DNA from: Actinobacteria bacterium OK074
Lineage (GTDB): Bacteria > Actinomycetota > Actinomycetes > Streptomycetales > Streptomycetaceae
Direction: 5' to 3'
NCBI GenBank assembly: GCA_001298575.1
Contig: LJCV01000044.1
Location: 158,247 to 222,246, forward strand
Length of the DNA stretch: 64,000 bases
A program made the position numbers and the translations under genes. The notes beneath the pieces are model-generated. The model was given only the letters and a program-made list of their open reading frames with translations, was not told the origin of the DNA and did no database searches. This document shows, in pieces, positions 58,845-64,000 of this stretch. Numbering within the stretch: the first letter of the stretch is position 1; each line of letters opens with the position of its first letter.

Positions 58845-60524
58845 GTGAATACGGATACGAAGCAGGACATGGACCTTGACGTGGATGTGGACGTGGATGT
58901 GGACGTGGACGTCACCGTCGTCGGCGCCGGGCCGGTGGGCCTCGTGCTCGCCAGTGAGCTGGCGCTCGCCGGGGCGACGGTGCAGGTGCTCGAACGACGG
59001 GCCGAGCCGGACCGGGCGTTGAAGGCACAGTCGATCAACATGCCGACGGCGGAGGCGCTCGACCGCCGCGGCCTGCTGCCCGCCGCCGAGCAGGTGCAGC
59101 GAGAGACCCTCGGACGGATGGGATCCTTCGCCCCCAAGGCCGACGGCCACCCGGTCACCGAGGGCCACACGGTCACCGACGGCCAACCGCCCGGCGACGA
59201 CCGCCCCACGCCCACCCCCCGGTTCACCGGGCACTTCGCGGGCATGGTCCTCGACCCCGGCCTCGTGGACTGGTCCGATCCCGACCTCGCCGCGCACACC
59301 GCCGCCGCCGGGGCGCGGATGGTGCCGCAGCGCGAGCTGGAGGCGCTGCTCGCCGAGTACGTCGCGCGGCTCGGCGTGCCGGTGCGCCGCGGGGTGGAGG
59401 TCACCGCGCTGGAGGACACCGGCGACGGCGTACTCGTCGGCACCAGCGCGGGACCGGTGCGCACCGGGTGGCTGGTCGGGTGCGACGGCGGGCACAGCGC
59501 CGTACGCCGTCTCGCGGGCATCGGCTTCCCCGGCACCGACCCCGAACTCACCGGGTACCAGGCGGTCGTCGACATCGCCGACCCGGAGCAGCTCGCGGAC
59601 GGCTGGGCCTGGTCGTCCGCGGGCGTCTACCGCTACGGGCCGCAGCCCGGACGGGTGGCCACCGTCGAGTTCGACGGCGCTCCGGCCCAGGCCCGGCTCC
59701 GCTCACGCCCGGGGTCCCCCGTGGAACCGGTCACCCTCGACGAGGTGCAGGCCAGTCTGCGCCGGGTCTCGGGCACCGACGTCACGCTGACCGCGCTGCG
59801 CGCCGTCCCGACCCGCTGGACCGACAACACCCGCCAGGCGGCGGCCTACCGGTCGGGACGGGTGCTGCTGGCCGGTGACGCCGCACACGTGCACCCGCCG
59901 TTCGGCGGCCAGGGGCTCAACCTCGGGGTCGGCGACGCGACGAACCTCGGCTGGAAGCTCGGCGCCGTGGTCGCCGGGTGGGCGCCCGAGGGGCTGCTCG
60001 ACTCCTACGACACCGAACGCCGTCCCCTGGGCGCCTGGGTGCTGGACTGGACGCGGGCCCAGATCGGGGTGCTGCGCGGGGACGCCAAGTCGGCCGCGCT
60101 GCGCGGGATCGTGGCCGATCTGCTGAGCACACGCCAGGGCACGACCTACGCCGTCAAGAAGATCTCCGGCGTCGACCAGCGCGTCCACCTGCCCGGCGAC
60201 CACCCGCTGACCGGCCGTCACGCCCCCGACCTGTGGCTGGCCGACGGCTCCCGACTGGCCGACCACGGCCACGGCGGCGGGTTCCTGCTGCTCGACCGCA
60301 CCCCGGACGGCGCCTTCGCCCGCCTCGCCGCGGCCTGGTCCGGGCGGGTGACCCGCGTGTCCGGCGAGCACGCGACGCCGGCCGGGGTGCTGATCCGCCC
60401 GGACGGCGTGGTCGCCTGGGCCGCCGACACCACCGGCACCGCCGCCGTCACCGGCCTCGAAGCCGCCCTACAGCGGTGGGCCGGAGTGCCGTCGTCCGCA
60501 CCCGAGCCCGAACCGGTGGGCTGA
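58845..60524 (+). CDS. Rox-like FAD monooxygenase
   Basis: About 559 residues from GTG 58845, likely leaderless because the promoter -10 is at 58832. FAD loop VVGAGPVGLVLASELALAG, a DG motif VGCDGGHSAVRRLAGIGFPG, and a GD motif LLAGDAAHVHPPFGGQGLN; a C-terminal thioredoxin-like part with GRHAPDLWLADG. The whole layout fits the rifampicin monooxygenase/PheA-TetX-like group, which hydroxylates aromatics or drugs. The N-terminal (DV)6 is encoded by a 12-bp repeat. ATG 58869 is the alternative start. TetR control is evident from the divergent layout. Confidence 0.92.
   Translation: MNTDTKQDMDLDVDVDVDVDVDVTVVGAGPVGLVLASELALAGATVQVLERRAEPDRALKAQSINMPTAEALDRRGLLPAAEQVQRETLGRMGSFAPKADGHPVTEGHTVTDGQPPGDDRPTPTPRFTGHFAGMVLDPGLVDWSDPDLAAHTAAAGARMVPQRELEALLAEYVARLGVPVRRGVEVTALEDTGDGVLVGTSAGPVRTGWLVGCDGGHSAVRRLAGIGFPGTDPELTGYQAVVDIADPEQLADGWAWSSAGVYRYGPQPGRVATVEFDGAPAQARLRSRPGSPVEPVTLDEVQASLRRVSGTDVTLTALRAVPTRWTDNTRQAAAYRSGRVLLAGDAAHVHPPFGGQGLNLGVGDATNLGWKLGAVVAGWAPEGLLDSYDTERRPLGAWVLDWTRAQIGVLRGDAKSAALRGIVADLLSTRQGTTYAVKKISGVDQRVHLPGDHPLTGRHAPDLWLADGSRLADHGHGGGFLLLDRTPDGAFARLAAAWSGRVTRVSGEHATPAGVLIRPDGVVAWAADTTGTAAVTGLEAALQRWAGVPSSAPEPEPVG
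58878..58913. repeat. GACGTGGATGTG tandem repeat at the 5' end of the Rox-like gene
   Basis: Two exact 12-bp copies and a third variant encode six Asp-Val dipeptides just before the FAD-binding strand. Copy changes of 12 or 6 bp would keep frame. Confidence 0.8.
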
Positions 60525-60532
60525 CGGCGGCG

Positions 60533-61282
60533 TCAACTCCCGGTGCCCGGGACGGCGTGGTCGCGCAGTGGACCGGCCTGCCAGCCGCGGTCCTCGCAGG
60601 TGTCGAGGACGCGGGGCAGGGCGGCGAGGGTGGTGCGCCAGGAGCCGGGGGCGGAGGTGCAGTCGGAGTCGTGGAGCAGGATCGTGCCGCCGCCGGACAG
60701 GTCGCGGGTGACCGTGCGGTGCACCGAGTCCGGGGTCGCCCGCCCGCGCCAGTCCTCGCCCCACGCCGTCCACAGCACGGGAGTCAGCCCCAGGCGGTGG
60801 CAGGCGAGGTGCGCGGAGGTGCTCATGACCCCGTACGGCGGGCGGAACAGCGTGGGCGGGCGGCCGGTGACGTCGGCGACCGAGTCGCGGGCGCGGGCGA
60901 GGTCGTCGAGCGTGGCACGGGGGCCGCGCAGCAGGAGGGGGCGGTGGAGGCTGCCGTGGATGCCGATCTCGTGTCCGGCGGCGGCCATCTCCTTGGCCAG
61001 GCCGGGGGCGCGTTCCAGCATGGAGCCGAGGAGGAAGAAGGTCGCGCGCAGGCCCCGGGCGTCCAGCAGGCGCAGGAAGTGCGGGGTGGACTTCGGGTCG
61101 GGGCCGTCGTCGAAGGTGAGCGCGATGTGGTCGGCGCGCCCGCGTCCGGCGAGGCGGGGCATGGCGCGGTTGCGCAGGGGGCCGAAGGTGGAGATCACCG
61201 GGGCGGCGTGGACGGCGGCGAGCGCGGGCAGCGCGACGGCCGCGAGCCGCCGGGCGGTACGGACGGATCGGCCGCCAGTCAT
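60533..61282 (-). CDS. Polysaccharide deacetylase (NodB family)
   Basis: 249 residues. N-terminal hydrophobic segment (ARRLAAVALPALAAVHAAPV), possibly a signal or anchor. Then NodB motifs: ALTFDDGPDPKSTPHFL (catalytic Asp and metal Asp), EIGIHGSLHRPLL (HxxxH metal site), LFRPPYGV, and TPVLWTAWGEDW plus ILLHDSDC. It removes acetyl groups from a GlcNAc-containing cell-wall or glycolipid polymer. Start ATG 61282 overlaps the glycosyltransferase stop (ATGA), so the two are coupled. Confidence 0.92.
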   Translation of the reverse strand: MTGGRSVRTARRLAAVALPALAAVHAAPVISTFGPLRNRAMPRLAGRGRADHIALTFDDGPDPKSTPHFLRLLDARGLRATFFLLGSMLERAPGLAKEMAAAGHEIGIHGSLHRPLLLRGPRATLDDLARARDSVADVTGRPPTLFRPPYGVMSTSAHLACHRLGLTPVLWTAWGEDWRGRATPDSVHRTVTRDLSGGGTILLHDSDCTSAPGSWRTTLAALPRVLDTCEDRGWQAGPLRDHAVPGTGS

Positions 61283-62934
61283 CGGTGGTCCTCCTTCGGG
61301 CAGTGCGCGAACGCGGCGGGGTGGTGCCCGCCCGCCTCGTCGTAGGCATGGGCGAGCGGGGCTCCGATGCCGAGCGAGACGGTGGCCACCGCGACGGCCG
61401 CCATCAGGGCGATACGGCGTCGGCCCGGACGGGCGGGCAGGGTGAGCCAGGCGGGGGCCGGGCGGCGAACGGGCTTGGGTAGAACGAGGGTTGGGCCTCC
61501 TGATGCCCCGCCGTCCGCCGAAGCGAGGGCCAGAGGTGGAGCCAGGGCGGCCGGGCGGCTCGGCGCTTCCAGCCGCACCCCGGCCTCGGGGCGGGCCCCG
61601 GTCCCAGACCGCGCCCCGGTCCCAGGCCGGACACCGCCCCCGGGCCGTATCCAGCTATCGGGCCGCACCCCGCTCTCGGGTCGCACCCCAACCCCCCACC
61701 ACCCCACGGCAGTTCGCACCCCCGGCACCAAAGGCACCCCCCGCGCCACCCCCGTCGCACTCGACGCCGTCGCCGCCCTCGACGCCATCGCCGTCGCAGC
61801 AATCGCCCGCACCGGATCGCCCGCCGAGGCGAACAGCGCCAGCCCCGCCGCGCGTTGGGCCCGGCCGCGGGGACCGTGCAGGACCTCGGTGAGTACCGGT
61901 GCCAGCCGGTCCGGGGTGCGGATCCAGGGGGCCAGGCCCGCCTCCTCCAGCGCGGCGGCGTTCGTCCGGCCGTGTCCGGGGATGCAGCGGTAGCTGACGA
62001 CCGGGAGGCCGCCGGCCATCGCCTCCAGGGAGGTGAGCCCGCCCGCGTTCTGCACGAGGACGTCGCAGGCGTGCATGAGGCCGGGCATGTCCTCGACCCA
62101 GCCGTGCACATGGCCGATGCCGTCCGCGCGCAGCCGCGCGGCGAGCGCGTGGTTGTGGCCGCACACCACGACCGGTGTCGCGACCCCGGTCGCGAGGATC
62201 TCCGCGGCGGCCTCCCGCACCGGCCCGACCCCCCACGAGCCCGCGACCAGCAGGGCCAGCCGCGCCTGCGGCGGCAGCCCGAAGCGGGGCGGGGCCGCCC
62301 GCCGGGCCCGCGCGTCCGCGGGGGCGAAGCGCGGGTCGGCCAACGGGCCCGTCACGGTGACGCCCGCGGCGCCCTGCTCGTGCGCCTGGGCGGCGGGTAT
62401 CGCGTGGGCGGCGAGGTGGACGTCGACGCCGGGCGCGACCCACAGCGAGTGCACGGAGAAGTCGGTGAGGTACGTCAGGGCCGGCACCGCGAGCCGCCCG
62501 CGCAGCCGCAGTTCGCCGAGGACCTGACCGGCGCCGGGATACGTCGACACGACCGCGCAGGCGTCGGGGGCGACGGCGGCCAGGGTACGGCGGTGCGCGC
62601 CGCGCAGCAGGAGCCGTATCGCCGGGCCGGGGCGCCGGGCGTGCTCGGTCGCGGCGTACAGGCGCTGGTAGCCGGTGGGGGCCCAGGTCAGCAGGTGGTG
62701 GTAGGTGCGGCACAGGAGTTTGCCCGCGCCGGCGGGCAGCAGGTCGAGGAAGTCGTGCCGGTCGACGAGGTAGCCCGCCGCGGTGAGGTGGCGGGCGAGT
62801 TCGGTGGCGGCACCGTCGTGCCCGGCGCCCACGCTCGCGGAGATGAGGGTGATCCGCGGCGGGGCGGAGCCGTCCGGGCGCGCGGGGGACGGCGCGGACG
62901 CCCGTTCGTCCGTCGGGTCGTCGAAGTACGGCAT
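61279..62934 (-). CDS. MGDG-synthase-like (GT28) glycosyltransferase
   Basis: 551 residues. The N-terminal half has ITLISASVGAGHDGAATELA and HDFLDLLPAGAGKLLCRTYH, the MGDG synthase/UgtP signature. The C-terminal half of the GT-B fold has LLVAGSWGVGPVREAAAEIL, ACDVLVQNAGGLTSLEAMAG and VSYRCIPGHGRTNAAALEEA. It would add sugars to a lipid acceptor. An added tail of about 160 residues contains VRP-type repeats (VRPESGVRPDSWIRPGG) and a final membrane helix (ALMAAVAVATVSLGIGAPLA), unusual for this family. Coupled to the deacetylase. Confidence 0.9.
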   Translation of the reverse strand: MPYFDDPTDERASAPSPARPDGSAPPRITLISASVGAGHDGAATELARHLTAAGYLVDRHDFLDLLPAGAGKLLCRTYHHLLTWAPTGYQRLYAATEHARRPGPAIRLLLRGAHRRTLAAVAPDACAVVSTYPGAGQVLGELRLRGRLAVPALTYLTDFSVHSLWVAPGVDVHLAAHAIPAAQAHEQGAAGVTVTGPLADPRFAPADARARRAAPPRFGLPPQARLALLVAGSWGVGPVREAAAEILATGVATPVVVCGHNHALAARLRADGIGHVHGWVEDMPGLMHACDVLVQNAGGLTSLEAMAGGLPVVSYRCIPGHGRTNAAALEEAGLAPWIRTPDRLAPVLTEVLHGPRGRAQRAAGLALFASAGDPVRAIAATAMASRAATASSATGVARGVPLVPGVRTAVGWWGVGVRPESGVRPDSWIRPGGGVRPGTGARSGTGARPEAGVRLEAPSRPAALAPPLALASADGGASGGPTLVLPKPVRRPAPAWLTLPARPGRRRIALMAAVAVATVSLGIGAPLAHAYDEAGGHHPAAFAHCPKEDHR

Positions 62935-63086
62935 GGCGGATGAGCCTCCAGAGCGGTGGAGCGGGGGTACGGGGTAAGAAAAAAGGGGGGACGGAGCCGG
63001 GCGCGCCGAGGGGACGTTCGTGCGCGCGAGGCCCGGGTACCGGACACGGAAGCCCGGCCGGAAAGACCGGTGGTGAACCGGACCGG

Positions 63087-63926
63087 TCAGGCGGAGAGCG
63101 CCCCGGTGGCCAGGAGCGCCAGCAGTGCCGTCCCGATCACGATCCGGTAGGCCACGAAGGCGTTGAAGGAGTGCTTGGCGACGAACTTCAGCAGCCAGGC
63201 GATCGACGCGTACGCGACCACGAACGAGACGGCGGTCCCGACGACCAGCGGCGCGGCGCCCACACCGGCGCCGACGGCGTCCTTCAGTTCGTACAGGCCC
63301 GCGCCGGTCAGCGCCGGGATGCCGAGGAAGAAGGAGAGCCGGGTGGCGGCGACCCGGTCGAGGTCGAGGACGAGCGCGGTCGACATGGTGGCGCCGGAGC
63401 GGGAGAAGCCCGGGAAGAGCAGCGCGAGGATCTGTGAACTGCCCACCAGCATCGCGTCCTTGAAGGTGGTGTCGGCCTCGCCGCGTTTGTGGCGGCCCAT
63501 CTGGTCGGCCGCCCACATGAAGCCGCTGCCGACGATCAGCGAGGCGGCCACCACCCACAGCGAGGCCAGCGGCCCGTCGATCAGCGGCTTGGCGGCCAGA
63601 CCCACGGCCACGATCGGGACGGTCGCGCAGACGACCCACCAGGCGAACTTGTAGTCGTGGCTTCCGCGTTCGTCCGGGTGGCGCAGGCCGCGGGCCCAGG
63701 CGGTGACGATCCGCCTGATGTCCTGGAAGAAGTAGACGAGTACGGCGGCAATCGCGCCGACCTGGATCACGGCGGTGAACCCGACCACGGCGGTGTCGTC
63801 GACCGGGATGCTCATCAGCCCCTCGGTGATCTTCAGATGGCCGGTGGAGGAGACGGGCAGGAACTCGGTCACCCCCTCGACGACTCCGAGGACGGCGGCC
63901 TGGCCGACGCTGATGGCGCTGCTCAT
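63087..63926 (-). CDS. uppP: Undecaprenyl-diphosphatase
   Basis: 279 residues, about eight membrane helices. Catalytic motifs EGVTEFLPVSSTGHL (Glu, Ser/His) and FPGFSRSGATMSTAL with Arg are intact. It dephosphorylates undecaprenyl diphosphate to recycle the carrier lipid for peptidoglycan and can confer bacitracin resistance. ATG 63926 is the usual start. The glycosyltransferase starts about 150 bases downstream in the same direction, so the three envelope genes may form a group. Confidence 0.96.
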   Translation of the reverse strand: MSSAISVGQAAVLGVVEGVTEFLPVSSTGHLKITEGLMSIPVDDTAVVGFTAVIQVGAIAAVLVYFFQDIRRIVTAWARGLRHPDERGSHDYKFAWWVVCATVPIVAVGLAAKPLIDGPLASLWVVAASLIVGSGFMWAADQMGRHKRGEADTTFKDAMLVGSSQILALLFPGFSRSGATMSTALVLDLDRVAATRLSFFLGIPALTGAGLYELKDAVGAGVGAAPLVVGTAVSFVVAYASIAWLLKFVAKHSFNAFVAYRIVIGTALLALLATGALSA

Positions 63927-63939
63927 AGGGGTCCTGTCC

Positions 63940-63979
63940 TCAAGGGCTTCCCACCCGTTCTCAAGGGCTTCCCGCCCGT
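63940..63979. repeat. Direct repeat upstream of uppP
   Basis: TCAAGGGCTTCCC(A/G)CCCGT occurs at 63940-63958 and 63961-63979 (18 of 19 identical; 21-base period), just upstream of the uppP start. Possibly a regulator-binding repeat; the window ends soon after. Confidence 0.6.
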
Positions 63980-64000
63980 CTTCCGGTCCGGGCGGGTCCC

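Noticed and set aside
62935..63639. Upstream extension of the glycosyltransferase frame
   Set aside because: The extension runs antisense-frame through uppP and has Arg/Gly-rich sequence; the GT signature begins directly after ATG 62934.

Overview
The window is very GC-rich chromosomal DNA with third-position G/C bias, frequent GTG starts, many ATGA/GTGA stop-start overlaps, and families typical of filamentous actinomycetes: DUF397, XRE-DUF5753, SHOCT, DUF4865, Tat-exported SnoaL and dioxygenase proteins, KimA-like transporters and many TetR/LysR/DeoR regulators. It is most likely Streptomyces or a close relative. I recognised no rRNA, tRNA, CRISPR array, prophage or replication origin. About 56 protein genes and several decayed genes were recognised.

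Layout. 1-8.3 kb: the end of a MOSC protein, a small Rv1733c-like membrane protein, a beta-helix/AAA+ ATPase fusion, a large membrane serine hydrolase, a DeoR regulator and an SRPBCC protein. 8.3-14.6 kb: a flavoprotein remnant, a two-component pair whose kinase is frameshifted, a Tat-exported intradiol dioxygenase, an IclR remnant, and a divergent SnoaL/MarR pair with three TTCAAATTTGAA-type operators. 14.7-20.5 kb: a KimA-like K+ transporter, a threonine dehydratase-like enzyme, an IS200/IS605-type end abutting a truncated MFS gene, and a TetR/SDR pair sharing an operator. 20.5-31 kb: a cysteine desulfhydrase/LanC-like pair, a HATPase anti-sigma-like protein, SHOCT, TetR and DUF4865 proteins, a plant-type ketol-acid reductoisomerase divergent from an IlvY-like LysR, and a DUF397/XRE-DUF5753 cluster with two small membrane proteins.

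31-46 kb: ROK repressor, AlkB, quinone reductase, RlmG, an aga-type amino-sugar cluster (aldolase, AgaS, DeoR), a double-module Lrp regulator divergent from a non-canonical Nramp transporter coupled to an amidase, LysR with cupin/DoxX, and a flavin monooxygenase. 46-47 kb: scrambled remnants of an MmyB-type regulator and an aldo/keto reductase. 47-53 kb: an MFS transporter and a tight four-gene operon of XRE regulator, ImmA/IrrE-like metallopeptidase, MAB_1171c-like membrane protein and FAD monooxygenase. 53-64 kb: a two-component system, a carbonic anhydrase coupled to a SulP transporter, a TetR/Rox-like monooxygenase pair with operators inside the promoter, and an envelope group (polysaccharide deacetylase, MGDG-synthase-like glycosyltransferase, UppP).

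The strongest candidates for something little described are the XRE-ImmA-MAB_1171c-FMO operon, the plant-type KARI with its IlvY-like regulator, the all-cysteine LanC-like protein paired with a cysteine desulfhydrase, and the Cys-ladder beta-helix/AAA+ protein. Small-scale decay (frameshifts, solo IS end, internal deletions) clusters at 8-13, 17.7-19 and 46-47 kb. All comparisons with named proteins are from memory of the families; no alignment or search was run.
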